Below are positions 6,560 to 16,604 of a stretch of DNA of 38,486 nucleotides, piece after piece. The translations under genes and the position numbers were made by a program. Under the pieces are notes generated by a model. The model was not told where the DNA came from. It worked only from the letters and a program-made list of their open reading frames with translations, and did not search any database. The first letter of the stretch is position 1; every line of letters begins with the position of its first letter. The stretch comes from a virus: positions 1-38,486 of IMG/VR virus record IMGVR_UViG_3300030380_000805, one strand, 5' to 3'.

Positions 6560-9500
6560 TTATCGGTTAGATTCGGGAGCGTTAGAAATAAGTTGTTTGT
6601 TAATTAGCTGATCAAGAGCCGGAATTTTTGCTAACCAGACTAGACCTTGAAGGTGCTGCCAGTCTCTTTGGGTAAGTTCTTTATCTCTAAAGACGGCTCC
6701 CATAGTTGCGTTAAGAACATCTTTAATTTTGTTGTAGTTGCTAGCAATAGTAGCCCCTTCAAAGAAATCTACTGCTTGACCTGTTGTTCTTCCTGATGAG
6801 TCAAAGACACCTTCTCCGGTTGTTTGTTTAGCGGCTAAGTCAATTAAAGCAGGGAAAATAGTAGAATACCCGCTTCGCATAATAGCAGAGCGAATAAGTT
6901 TATCGGTGTCGCCTGTCTTTTCGTTCCAGTATTCTTCTGGATCTTCTTGTCCCAAAGATCTGTAGTAGGTCTGCATTAAATACCCTAGTGTAGCTAGACC
7001 GGCTCCCCCAACAACGTTACCTAGTTCGTAGGCATCGCCGCGTGCTAGACCAGCCGCTAACTGTTTTGATTTGGCGACAATAGCAAAGACACGGAATTGA
7101 CTGAACAGCTTGCCTACTTCGGTGTTCATCCAGGCAGGCATCTCAGAAAATGTTTGTCGTTGGACCATGCTGTCTGTGCTGCGACGCAGAGCCATGACAA
7201 ACTTGTCTACTATTCCTTGATCATCTACCTTGGAAAAGTCAAAGCTTTTAACGATGTAGCTGCCGAACATTCCACGTTCGTATTTTACATAATCAGTGTT
7301 CTTTAGGATTTTAGCAATCCGATTGACGTCATCTTCGTTCATCCCTAGTTGAGCGAAACGCTCTTTGGAGTTTCTCCACCAGCTTTTCTTTAGAGCAATC
7401 CGACCATCCTTTCCGACACTGTAGGCCGTATTCATGAAATGCTGGAAAGAAGCTCGGGAAGCCCACCGACGCATCATGGTATCCATCGGCATGACGCCGA
7501 GAGGGTTGAGCACGGAAACTAATCGACCTGCATCTAAAACCTTTCCAATTTTAGTGTTTACAAATTCCGTGTCATCAAAACCGATGTCATCCATTCGGCG
7601 CATGAAGTGGTCCCCTCGACTGAAGTCACCACCAATGCCAGTAAATGCCTCAAGACATGCTGAAAGCTCGTCAACTTCACTTCTTAGTCGGTTTCTTTTG
7701 AAACCCATTCCGAAAGTTGAAACAACATCTCTGAGGTTAAGCTGCTGCCACGCAGCCCGGAAACCTGATCGGAAAACAATGTTTGCAATTTCAGGAATCT
7801 GAGCAAAGCCCATTGTCATTCCTAGAGTAGCTTGAGCAAACATGTTGTTTGCCTGGGCAATCTTCATTACTGTTTTGTTGTAGACTTGCTGTCCGGTGAT
7901 CGTTTTGTATCCCACCTCCAGCATTCTCTCAAACATTGCAATTTCTGAATCCGAGTCTCCGGCATCTTGGGCTGACTCGCGGATAAGGGCTTTTACGTCA
8001 ACAATTGTTTTACTGGCATCCCCGTCAAACAATTGAGCAATGCCCTTTCTAGCAGCAACAGCGCCGATTGACTGGTGTGCATATCGACGAGTTAGCAGAC
8101 TAATGTCCATATCCAGCAAGTCGTCAAGGTTGACCTGCACCCCATCAATAGTCTGCTCAAACAGTTCGTCTAGTTTGATTCGTCTGCGACCGAAAGACAG
8201 GTTGGGTGAGTCGGTATGGTTTCGCCCGATAATGTTGATTAGATCGTCAGCCAGACCAACAATACCGCCTGCTTCAGAAAGCGCGTCATCTTGAATATCT
8301 CCTAGCTCTTCGACTAACTGAGTCTTTAGTTTGTCTAGAGTAGTTACAGAGTTATTTAAATGCCTTTTTGCTTCTGGGTTGTTGAGGTATTCAACAATTC
8401 TTTTAGATACAGCAATGGCCTGTTTTTCGGTAAGCTTTTCGTTTTTTCTTTTAATAGCCTCGGCTAAGAAATTAGTAATCTTATCCCGGCCTTTTTTACC
8501 GCCTCCTAACTGCTCTACTTTAGCCCGGAACTTTGCCGGGTTCCAAGATCGAGCAAAGTAAGAAGGATCGTCAGGAATCTCATCTACAGGGAGTCCCTCA
8601 TCTGCGGCGAACTTTTTAAGTTTCTTAAAGAAATCTCTTAGAGCCGCAACCGCAATACCTTCAGGACCGTCAAAGTCTTTTCCGCTGCGGACCATTCTAA
8701 TTAGGTCGCGGTCTAAAAGTTTTCTGCCTTGCTTTCTTGCTGCTTCTCCTGCTACTGCCAGCTTTTGACTAAGTTCTTGCGTGACACGTTCAAAGTTAAG
8801 TCTAGCAATTGCCATGACGCTTGACTGACCGTGTCCTCTAGGGTCGTCAAAGAAAATAGCTGCTGCTAACCTGACTTTGTCAGATGCGCTGTTTAAGAAT
8901 CTGTAGACAACAGGAGTAAAGGCATTAAAGAAGAAATTGCCAACATAAGGAATAAGGCTTAGACCTGGAACCTTTCCCATTCGGTCTACCTTCCTTGCAA
9001 TCCAATCTCGGAAACCGCTACCCCGGTCACCGTTTGCAGCAAGCGTCCCTCCCCTAGCAGGAGTGTCATACTTTTGAGGGGTTCTCATAAAGATGTCTAC
9101 GGCTTCTGCATCGTCGCTGTCGCCTACTGCAACTGGATTGTTCTTGTCGTCAGTTACAATAGACTCTTCTACATCCTCAGGGTTTTTCTGCGTAAGATCG
9201 TCAACATCGTCGGGGTCAATATCAGGATCGTCTTTCTTTAAATTCGATCCCTTGTATTCAGTTTCTTCTGGGCTCCCAGACTTAAGGCTAGGTTTTTCTC
9301 CTAGAAGATCGGCATCAACTTTGAAATCAATATTACGCCGTTCGCCAAACAGTGAGTCTCCCCTGTTAGGAACAAAAACGCTTCCGTCTTTACGAACACG
9401 CCGAGCAGACTCTAGTTCCATTTCGGAAAGATCTGCAACGTAAGTACTTCTCTTAGACTCAGGAAGTTTATTGATATCGTCCTTGACCTTTTTAGCAAAG

Positions 9501-11872
9501 TCCTTGGACAACTTTTCTGGATTTTCGACCCCGCGTTCTTTCAAGTAAGAAATAATTTTAGTTCTAACTTCTTTTGCGTTTTTACCCTTTGTAGTTGCGA
9601 GCTTCCATAGCATTTGCTCGGCATTGCCTGCCAGCCCATACCGAACACCCTTAAGAACAAGTCCCGTAGAGAATTTTATACCCTTGGGCTTGCCCACTTC
9701 TCCGATAACAGCGTAGCCCCTTTTGGCAGCTTTTATTGCTGCGGAAATAGTAGCTCTTTTGAGAATGTCGGCAGGTCCAGCAATAATCTTAGGGCTGACC
9801 CCAAGAACCCTGGCGTAACGTCGCCGTGCTGCGTCGCCATTGTTTTGACGACCGAGTTGAGCCCACTTTCTTTCTACCTGGGCTTTTACTGCTTTGTTGG
9901 CTTTGGTTTGACGCCCAATTCTTTCGAGCATCTTTCTTGCGATTACAAGATCTCGAAGTTTTTGTTCATCAACAAATCTAGTCTTTGAAACCTTAGTATA
10001 CTTAATGGGCCTTGTTTGCCTTGGAACAAGATTCGGTCCAGCAGTGGTCGCTCCAGAAGATCCCTTTGGGCCTGGAAGCGGGACGCCGCTTGCTGGAGAC
10101 GACAAGTTAACTCCCTTTCCAAAAGCCCGATCTAAATCAGCTTGGATCTTTTCTGCTGCCTTAATCCTGCGATTATAATCTCTCCGAAGCATTTCTTTAT
10201 CAGCTTTGCTTCGAGCTTTAGCCAGCTTTTCTGTATATTCTTTTTCTAGCTGCTTTTTAGCTTCGTCCCCAACCAGAGCTTTTCTTCGAGCCCTGTAGTC
10301 TCTACGCTTTCCAACAAGCTTTTTTGCCTCTTCGTAATACTCAGAAAGAAGCTCTAGTCGTATTTCGCGGTCGTTGCTGATTCTTTCTTGTTTAAGAGGT
10401 AGGAAGGGGTCATTTCCGGTTCTTTTAAGCTCGTCAATGACTTCAACAACGACTTCTGGGTCTTTTTCAACTCGCCGCATGACGTTGAGAATTTTGACCT
10501 GATCAAAGTCAGCTTCAGAATCTCCTTCAAGCAACTTCTTGACACCGTCGGTTCGGAGGCCCGCGGTATCTACTTCTAGAGGCGGCTCATCGTCGTCTAG
10601 CTGCTTAGCCAGCTTAGTCAGTTCTTCATCTGCTTCCTTCTTAGCCTTGCCTCTGACCCTTCTTTCGTAGAGGCCGGGAACTTGCATGTCTTGGGGAACA
10701 GGCTTTGTCTCTCTAGCTCGGGGGGTAGCTTCAGGATTCGACATCCTTTTCAGAGAGTATTTAATAGGCTCGTCCTGCTGAGTCAGAGCTTCCTCAATAT
10801 CCTTAACCCGATTAGGGACCCTTCTGACTACGGCTTCTACAGATTTTCCTGTAACAGGATCAACAACAGTAGTTGTCTCGAAGAATCGTTCACTGATGTC
10901 AATCCCATACTTCTTTGCTTCTTTTCGGAGCGTAGCTAGATCCATCTCCATAACCTCTTCAGTGGGGTCGTCTCCCACAAAGCGTCGAACACGAATTCTA
11001 GACTTAACGAGATTATTTAGAGCATCAGCCGTAGCTGTGTCGCCAGCTTTTGCAGCAGCGTCGGCAGCTTGCTGAATTTTAGCTGTATCTACAAGTTCTC
11101 TTAACGGGCCGACAAACGACTCTGGAAAGAGAGCCCCGAAGCCTGCTCCCATTGTCACGGACGCTCCTAAACCAATCAAAAGATCAGTAGTAGTCATCGT
11201 CTTGTCGGTCGCATAACGAATACCTTCTAGAGGAACGTCAAGAGCTAGCGAAGACCCAGCAGCCTTGAGAATAGCCCTGGCTCTAGTAGCCCGTGCTGCC
11301 GTGTTTGCGAGATTCGTTGTTGTTGAAGCGACGGCAGAGGGTGCTCCGGCTCCTGCCGTAGCCGCACTAATCAGCGCTGCAAGCACAGCAGCTTCTCCTC
11401 CAGAAGCAACCATAGTTAGTGCTAACCCAGTAGCAAACCCACTGGCTCCTCCTGAGTAAAGCTCTTCACGGCGTTTCTGAGTCAATCGAGCGTTGTCTAA
11501 TTCATACAGAAACTCTTCAAGAGAGTTCGTTTCATTCGCAATTCGATTGACAACTTCAGGATCAAGTCCCTTGCCAAACTTTCCTTTATCCTCATCACTG
11601 GGGTAGTAGTTAGTGTCGGGGAACGACGGATCTCCCAGATCACTGATAAGCTGGCCGGTAACTGTTTCTTCAGCTAAGGCATTATAGAATTTTCCGAAAA
11701 ACCCTATATTCTCATCTACCGCATATCTAATTTCGTTTTCTGCCTCTCGGACATTGACTTGCTCAAAAGGTTTGGGAGCAAAATCTACGTTTCTAAGAGA
11801 CAGCCGCAAAGCGTCTTGCCATTTTTCTTGTTCAGAAATAGGCTCAGAACCGGGAAGGCTAAATGAACTCAT
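6560..11872 (-). CDS. 16: Internal virion protein D (T7 gp16-like), very long
   Basis: With 1770 residues this is the largest gene and clearly longer than T7 gp16 (1318). In T7, gp16 is ejected with gp14 and gp15 and helps pull DNA into the cell. Position after gene 15 and before the fibre gene, and the C-terminal half (for example MGFAQIPEIANIVFRSGF, MDTMMRRWASRASFQHFMNT), support the call. A hydrophobic Ala/Gly-rich stretch at about 145-190 and another near 230-255 could insert in membranes. A charged coiled region spans about 500-600 and a strongly acidic linker about 890-960. I do not see the lytic transglycosylase motif that T7 gp16 carries at its N-terminus, but a divergent one cannot be excluded. 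GC is visibly lower than in the replication genes. Confidence 0.85.
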   Translation of the reverse strand: MSSFSLPGSEPISEQEKWQDALRLSLRNVDFAPKPFEQVNVREAENEIRYAVDENIGFFGKFYNALAEETVTGQLISDLGDPSFPDTNYYPSDEDKGKFGKGLDPEVVNRIANETNSLEEFLYELDNARLTQKRREELYSGGASGFATGLALTMVASGGEAAVLAALISAATAGAGAPSAVASTTTNLANTAARATRARAILKAAGSSLALDVPLEGIRYATDKTMTTTDLLIGLGASVTMGAGFGALFPESFVGPLRELVDTAKIQQAADAAAKAGDTATADALNNLVKSRIRVRRFVGDDPTEEVMEMDLATLRKEAKKYGIDISERFFETTTVVDPVTGKSVEAVVRRVPNRVKDIEEALTQQDEPIKYSLKRMSNPEATPRARETKPVPQDMQVPGLYERRVRGKAKKEADEELTKLAKQLDDDEPPLEVDTAGLRTDGVKKLLEGDSEADFDQVKILNVMRRVEKDPEVVVEVIDELKRTGNDPFLPLKQERISNDREIRLELLSEYYEEAKKLVGKRRDYRARRKALVGDEAKKQLEKEYTEKLAKARSKADKEMLRRDYNRRIKAAEKIQADLDRAFGKGVNLSSPASGVPLPGPKGSSGATTAGPNLVPRQTRPIKYTKVSKTRFVDEQKLRDLVIARKMLERIGRQTKANKAVKAQVERKWAQLGRQNNGDAARRRYARVLGVSPKIIAGPADILKRATISAAIKAAKRGYAVIGEVGKPKGIKFSTGLVLKGVRYGLAGNAEQMLWKLATTKGKNAKEVRTKIISYLKERGVENPEKLSKDFAKKVKDDINKLPESKRSTYVADLSEMELESARRVRKDGSVFVPNRGDSLFGERRNIDFKVDADLLGEKPSLKSGSPEETEYKGSNLKKDDPDIDPDDVDDLTQKNPEDVEESIVTDDKNNPVAVGDSDDAEAVDIFMRTPQKYDTPARGGTLAANGDRGSGFRDWIARKVDRMGKVPGLSLIPYVGNFFFNAFTPVVYRFLNSASDKVRLAAAIFFDDPRGHGQSSVMAIARLNFERVTQELSQKLAVAGEAARKQGRKLLDRDLIRMVRSGKDFDGPEGIAVAALRDFFKKLKKFAADEGLPVDEIPDDPSYFARSWNPAKFRAKVEQLGGGKKGRDKITNFLAEAIKRKNEKLTEKQAIAVSKRIVEYLNNPEAKRHLNNSVTTLDKLKTQLVEELGDIQDDALSEAGGIVGLADDLINIIGRNHTDSPNLSFGRRRIKLDELFEQTIDGVQVNLDDLLDMDISLLTRRYAHQSIGAVAARKGIAQLFDGDASKTIVDVKALIRESAQDAGDSDSEIAMFERMLEVGYKTITGQQVYNKTVMKIAQANNMFAQATLGMTMGFAQIPEIANIVFRSGFRAAWQQLNLRDVVSTFGMGFKRNRLRSEVDELSACLEAFTGIGGDFSRGDHFMRRMDDIGFDDTEFVNTKIGKVLDAGRLVSVLNPLGVMPMDTMMRRWASRASFQHFMNTAYSVGKDGRIALKKSWWRNSKERFAQLGMNEDDVNRIAKILKNTDYVKYERGMFGSYIVKSFDFSKVDDQGIVDKFVMALRRSTDSMVQRQTFSEMPAWMNTEVGKLFSQFRVFAIVAKSKQLAAGLARGDAYELGNVVGGAGLATLGYLMQTYYRSLGQEDPEEYWNEKTGDTDKLIRSAIMRSGYSTIFPALIDLAAKQTTGEGVFDSSGRTTGQAVDFFEGATIASNYNKIKDVLNATMGAVFRDKELTQRDWQHLQGLVWLAKIPALDQLINKQLISNAPESNR

Positions 11873-11888
11873 TTAAAAACCTCTTTTC

Positions 11889-14800
11889 CTATTGTCCCAT
11901 GCTGGCTTCAAATCTGTCGCCGTAGCCAGATCCTTTAAATGAAAACTCAGACCTTACTCTTTTGTCTTTAGGAGTATTTTCAAACGCACGGGCAAGAGCG
12001 ACTATCTCCTCAGTTGAATAAGTATGGTCGTTGGTGTTGTCACGGTCTACAATACTTAAAACCGATGAGTTAAAACGCTTTACCTTTACAACAAAGCGAT
12101 TCATTGCAGATTTTGTCCCACCCTCGATTAGCCCAGGAACTGGGACAATAACAAAACTGTCTCTTTGATTTGCGTTTGCGTTGTTTAAAATTTCTTGGTA
12201 AATATCAGAAGCAACGCCTTTCTCTCCTACAATAGCAGTTCCCATTCTAACTGCTTTAGTAGCTTTGCGAAGAAGTTCAACACCGCTAAAGTTACCCGGA
12301 TCTTGCCTCAATACATCTACTTCAAAGTCAACAGTAGACTCATACACGGGGAAGGGGTTATCAGGAACTTTTGTAGCCCGACCGGATCCTATTCTTCGAC
12401 TAAGTTCATTCATAGGAAGAGGCTGCAAACCCTCGCTAACACGGAGTTTGTTTTCTGCATTAAAAAGTTTTGAAGAGTAGTCAAGAAACTCTTTAGTAAG
12501 CTTTGCTTCAAACTTTCCTAGCTTAGCAGGGGTGACAGCTTGGTAATCTACTACATAACGCTTTTTAGTAGGATCGCCCAAAAGTCTAGGAAGCTTAAAC
12601 TCATTGACCTTGTTTGTTTCGATGAGTCCCGCCTTTTCTAGGGCTTGCATATGACGCTTGAAACGCATCCCTGACGGGTCTTCAAACCCTAACTCACGCC
12701 AAGCATTGGGAGGGATTGTGTCTACAGGAACTGTCTTAGATCCAGTTCGGAATCCAAATGCGTCTGTTGTCCTGACTGTTTTAGTCTTTGAACCAAGAGA
12801 AAGTTTGTGAAGATACATTAACAGCCTCTTCTGCTCGACGCCGTCTTTGTAGTTTCCTGATTTTGTTAAATTTTCTACTCGATCAAGATATTCGTTCTGT
12901 TTATCGAAAAACTTTGCTTCGCTAGAATCAGGAAGGAGTCCGTCAGTTCTCCTAATATTTGGGCTTACAAAATTTCCCTTTCCGTCAGTCAGGAACGGCT
13001 CCAAATAAGAAGCATCTACTTCACCACGTCGGAGTTTGTCTTGTAGCTCACTTAGACGCTCTCCGTAAGAAGCAGGTTCAGGAGGAGTAAATTGCTGGAA
13101 CGACACCCTGACACCTGCCGATTTGCTCAAAATTTCATAGTAGTTCTTTAGGTTTTCTTCGTGCTCTTTTCTTTTTTTCTGTTGTTCCTTTCTAGCTTGT
13201 TTTTCTTCTGTCGTAGGAGGAATCCAATTAGGATTCTTCTGCATTAAAGGCGAGTCGCCAGTAGAAGTAGTTCGGGTAAGCAGTTCTGCGGGAAAGAACG
13301 AACCTTCAACTTCAACTAAGTCTTCTTGAAGAGCTGCCATCGCCATGTTGACGGCTTCTTTAGGTTCCACGCCACCTACAGCATAAAAGATCCTAGCAAG
13401 TTGGATTACTTGAAAACGAGGCTGGGCTCTTCCCCCAAAAGAGGCTCCTAAAACGGAACTAAGCTTTGCTATATTTTCTGGTTTAGAAATTTGGTTTTCA
13501 ATCTCGTCCTGCACTGTAGACGAAGATCCGCCAAACGAATCGCCAAGCTTAGCGTCAATTATTTCTTTGCTAAAAGAGCCATCTCTAATTTTTCCGAAAA
13601 GAGTATTAATATTCTTAAGACTTGGATCCTGATCTTGCTCGTTAAGATTAAGGACAATCTGCAACAGTCTAAGATTATCGGACCCTAAAACATCTTTAGC
13701 AAGATTTGGGTTAGAGTCTTTATTGCCCCTTAGAGCACGATATACCTCAAGAGCCGCTTTAAGGTTCTCTACTCCTTCTTCTACATTAGAGCCGTAATCT
13801 CCCGTCAGCAGTCTTTCTACTTCTGTCTTTATTGAACTCGCGTTAGCATTTAGATTCCTGATTGACAGGGCTCGGGCAATGAGTTCTTTATTCGCAGGAG
13901 AGAAATTTTCGTACAGTTTATTCTTCTTGACCTGCGCTAAAGTCAGCACCATGTCCTTAGATACTGCGATTCTCATTGACTCTTCAGCAATCTTTTGAAG
14001 GTCAATAATTGCTGTTTTTTCGCCAGATGAGATCTTAAGGCTATTGCCTTCAACCCTAGCATTAAGAGATCTAAGGATCTGATAAATACCTAAATCTTCT
14101 TGGCTAGGGGTGCCTTTAAGATTTAGAATTTCCCTGAGTTTTTGAGATCCTCCGTCAACAAGACGTTCTACGTTAAATCCTTCTTGCTGAATTTGCTGCG
14201 TAAAACTATCTAAAAATTGTCCGTTAAGAAAATTAACGTTTGCGTTAAAAACTTCCGCTACTTGTTGTTTATCTAAGTTGTCCTGAATTTTACGGATCTC
14301 AGGCAGAATCTCGTTGTCGAACTTAACTTTGATTTCCCCAGAAAGAAACGCCGATCTGGGAAGCGTCCCTTCAGGACCTGTCTGTATTAGTTCTATAACC
14401 TCTAATAAATCATCGATCTCGTCCGAAGATTCTCTAGTCTTGATAAAACTAAGGAATGCGTTTGCAACAGTCTGCTTAGCCTGAGACGCGCTAGAGAGAC
14501 TATCTCTTCGCTGAACGTCGAGAAGAGATGTAATCCCATCGGCGATAACAGATGCATTAAGTTTCTCATCTTCTAGCATTGAAGACAAAGCTTCATGCAC
14601 ATCGACTTCAAGGTTGGTTTGTTCTGTAGTAAGCTGCTGCTTTTTAAGAAACCTGCTGTGAAGAACGACCAGCCGATCGCTTTTTGTATTCCTGGCCTGT
14701 AGATACGCATCCGAAAACGCATCTTTATCGGGGATCCAATCAGGAAGAGAGGATATTGTGTCTTCAGTTTTTCCTGAATACCACTTAGTAAACCAATTCG

Positions 14801-15425
14801 GATTCTTAGTTTCGTCATCCGCTTTTTGGTGATGACGGTCTAGCGCATCCTGATCTCTTAAAAAATCTTTTTCTGCAAACCTTTTTGCAAGAGCGATTGA
14901 GAAAAATTCTGCATAACCAGGGTGCTCTGCGATAGAAATCTCATCAGCGTCTAGAAGCTTGTCAAACTGACCCTTTAGCTCTCTAATTGTGTTAACACCA
15001 GTGAGGTCTACAAGGTTGGCAATCTTTGTGCCTAACTTTCGAGCCTCTTCTTCTAGGCGGGATGCTTCACGCTCAGCGTCTAAACGATCGCGCCTGCTCA
15101 AAGCCTCAGCCTCTTTCCTAAGGCGATCCGCCCTGTCTAGCTTAGCCTGACGCTCAGCTTCTAACCTCCTCTGCTCTTGATCCTCCCTTCGTTCAAACTG
15201 TTTTTGGGCCGTACCTAGATCGGCAAGAGACCTAGAAAACTGTCCCAGGGATGAAGCCAGATTTTGAAGATCTAGCGCATCCTGATTGCTTACTGGCGTG
15301 GGCGCAATCGGCGCTACAGGCGCTTGCGGCATTCCAGCAGAGCCAGGAGTGACAGAAGTATCTACAGGTCTTGCTACTACCTGCGTAAACGGAGTAGGCT
15401 CGTTAGGCCGTCGTCTTGTAGCCAT
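11889..15425 (-). CDS. 15: Internal virion protein C (T7 gp15-like), long
   Basis: This 1178-residue protein sits in the gene 15 position and is much longer than T7 gp15 (747). The N-terminus is Pro-rich and disordered-looking (residues 1-47), followed by a strongly charged coiled coil (about 75-135, rich in EAERQAKLDRADRLRKEAEA). The rest is mostly helical and polar, as in the ejection proteins. Together with 14 and 16 it would form the internal core and the periplasmic ejection tunnel. The call rests on position and general character; no short signature motif is available. The start has GGAGG nine bases upstream and overlaps the gene 14 stop. Hand-counted GC is only 21/60 at 13441-13500. 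Confidence 0.8.
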   Translation of the reverse strand: MATRRRPNEPTPFTQVVARPVDTSVTPGSAGMPQAPVAPIAPTPVSNQDALDLQNLASSLGQFSRSLADLGTAQKQFERREDQEQRRLEAERQAKLDRADRLRKEAEALSRRDRLDAEREASRLEEEARKLGTKIANLVDLTGVNTIRELKGQFDKLLDADEISIAEHPGYAEFFSIALAKRFAEKDFLRDQDALDRHHQKADDETKNPNWFTKWYSGKTEDTISSLPDWIPDKDAFSDAYLQARNTKSDRLVVLHSRFLKKQQLTTEQTNLEVDVHEALSSMLEDEKLNASVIADGITSLLDVQRRDSLSSASQAKQTVANAFLSFIKTRESSDEIDDLLEVIELIQTGPEGTLPRSAFLSGEIKVKFDNEILPEIRKIQDNLDKQQVAEVFNANVNFLNGQFLDSFTQQIQQEGFNVERLVDGGSQKLREILNLKGTPSQEDLGIYQILRSLNARVEGNSLKISSGEKTAIIDLQKIAEESMRIAVSKDMVLTLAQVKKNKLYENFSPANKELIARALSIRNLNANASSIKTEVERLLTGDYGSNVEEGVENLKAALEVYRALRGNKDSNPNLAKDVLGSDNLRLLQIVLNLNEQDQDPSLKNINTLFGKIRDGSFSKEIIDAKLGDSFGGSSSTVQDEIENQISKPENIAKLSSVLGASFGGRAQPRFQVIQLARIFYAVGGVEPKEAVNMAMAALQEDLVEVEGSFFPAELLTRTTSTGDSPLMQKNPNWIPPTTEEKQARKEQQKKRKEHEENLKNYYEILSKSAGVRVSFQQFTPPEPASYGERLSELQDKLRRGEVDASYLEPFLTDGKGNFVSPNIRRTDGLLPDSSEAKFFDKQNEYLDRVENLTKSGNYKDGVEQKRLLMYLHKLSLGSKTKTVRTTDAFGFRTGSKTVPVDTIPPNAWRELGFEDPSGMRFKRHMQALEKAGLIETNKVNEFKLPRLLGDPTKKRYVVDYQAVTPAKLGKFEAKLTKEFLDYSSKLFNAENKLRVSEGLQPLPMNELSRRIGSGRATKVPDNPFPVYESTVDFEVDVLRQDPGNFSGVELLRKATKAVRMGTAIVGEKGVASDIYQEILNNANANQRDSFVIVPVPGLIEGGTKSAMNRFVVKVKRFNSSVLSIVDRDNTNDHTYSTEEIVALARAFENTPKDKRVRSEFSFKGSGYGDRFEASMGQ

Positions 15426-16156
15426 TATGCGAAACCTCCGCCAGAGCCAATCGGGTTAAAGCCGGGAGGCGACACGCTTGGTGTTGGGTTGAAAGTAGAA
15501 GGAGTAGGGTCTTTTAGTCTGTAAGAGTTTGCGGCGGCACCTAGAGCACCGCTAAGACCTTGAAACAAGTAAGGCAACATACTGGGCGATTGGACCTGAG
15601 CCACGGGCTGTGCAGGATCAATTGGAGCCATGGGAGCCGGAAGAGCAGCGTTGACTCGGCTCTGAGCTTGTGCCTGCATTGACAGCATATCCCTCGCACT
15701 TTGCCTAAACTGAGCGTCTAGGTTTCTGTATGCGGTTTGTTTCTGCCGAGCAATGGCTAGTTCATATTGCTGTTGAGCTAGACGGAACGAGTTTCCGCCT
15801 CCAGTGCCCGCTCGCTGAGCGCGTAGCTGAGACAAGCCTTGTTGGTTTGAAGTGTCGTAAGCAGCCGTTTGCTCCATGGACTGCCTCCTCTGTTGGTCAA
15901 GCCTTTCAAGCATTGCAGCAAACTGACCCGTCAAGCTTTTTTGAGTAGACGAAGCAAATTGATTATACCTTTCTTCCTGCCACTTGCCTAGCTCTTGCTG
16001 ATATTCAACTGCTTGGTTGTATCTTTCATTATTGTAAATGGCTTGTCTACGAGCATTTTCAGCGGCATTTTCAGCGCCTTGCCTAGCCGCTCGGCCCGAA
16101 CTTACAGCCCCTCCGACTGCCGCGATTCCCGAAGCAATACTTACAGGCTCACACAT
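15425..16156 (-). CDS. 14: Internal virion protein B (T7 gp14-like)
   Basis: The 243-residue protein (T7 gp14 is 196) begins MCEPVSIASGIAAVGGAV, a short hydrophobic, Gly/Ala-rich segment like the membrane-active N-terminus of gp14. A long Gln/Ala-rich helical region follows (about 25-175, for example NERYNQAVEYQQELGKWQEE), then a Pro-rich tail. In T7, gp14 inserts in the outer membrane and forms the first part of the ejection channel. It lies between genes 13 and 15 and overlaps the end of 13 by eight bases, with GAGG upstream of the ATG. Confidence 0.85.
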   Translation of the reverse strand: MCEPVSIASGIAAVGGAVSSGRAARQGAENAAENARRQAIYNNERYNQAVEYQQELGKWQEERYNQFASSTQKSLTGQFAAMLERLDQQRRQSMEQTAAYDTSNQQGLSQLRAQRAGTGGGNSFRLAQQQYELAIARQKQTAYRNLDAQFRQSARDMLSMQAQAQSRVNAALPAPMAPIDPAQPVAQVQSPSMLPYLFQGLSGALGAAANSYRLKDPTPSTFNPTPSVSPPGFNPIGSGGGFA

Positions 16157-16604
16157 TACTTAACCTCGCAAACTCGTAAAAGGGTAGTTGTTTAGGTCCG
16201 TGACTTACTTTTCTAATAAAAGAAAATCCAAGCCAACGAAGCCATTTGATATGAACTGTATTTTCTGCATGAACCAGATTACATACCATATCGTAAGGCT
16301 CTAATAAGAAAGGTAAAAAACGTCGAGACCACCTTAAAAAGGCGATCGGGTTTGTGTCAATAGCATCTGTGCCGAGCAGCCATATTGCGCCGACATTGTC
16401 AAACATCGTAGTTACTCCGAACATTGCCCAGACATCCTCTGGGCTTCCAAATGCAAAACAGGTGTCTGATGACTCGTAACTAAGTCTGAGAGCTTCTTCT
16501 GGCTGGTAGCCCCCAGACGCCTCGACTTCTTTTTTGTCAGCTTCGCGCAACCGGGTAGACATGCTGTCAAGGTCTTGCTCAGTCGCCAGACGCACCCAAC
16601 TCAC
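16149..16604 (-). CDS. 13: Internal virion protein A (T7 gp13-like)
   Basis: This 151-residue protein (T7 gp13 is 138) lies exactly between tail tube B and gene 14. The pattern of a GNAT-like fold shared with gp13 is visible: GSPEDVWAMFGVT and GAIWLLGTDAID in the first half, RWSRRFLPFLLEPYDMVCNLV, then NTVHIKWLRWLGFSFI, which parallels NTSHIRFLKTIGAVF of T7 gp13. In T7, gp13 is needed for proper assembly of the internal core. The start is GTG at 16604, overlapping the stop of gene 12 as GTGA, with GGAG upstream. Confidence 0.85.
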   Translation of the reverse strand: MSWVRLATEQDLDSMSTRLREADKKEVEASGGYQPEEALRLSYESSDTCFAFGSPEDVWAMFGVTTMFDNVGAIWLLGTDAIDTNPIAFLRWSRRFLPFLLEPYDMVCNLVHAENTVHIKWLRWLGFSFIRKVSHGPKQLPFYEFARLSNV

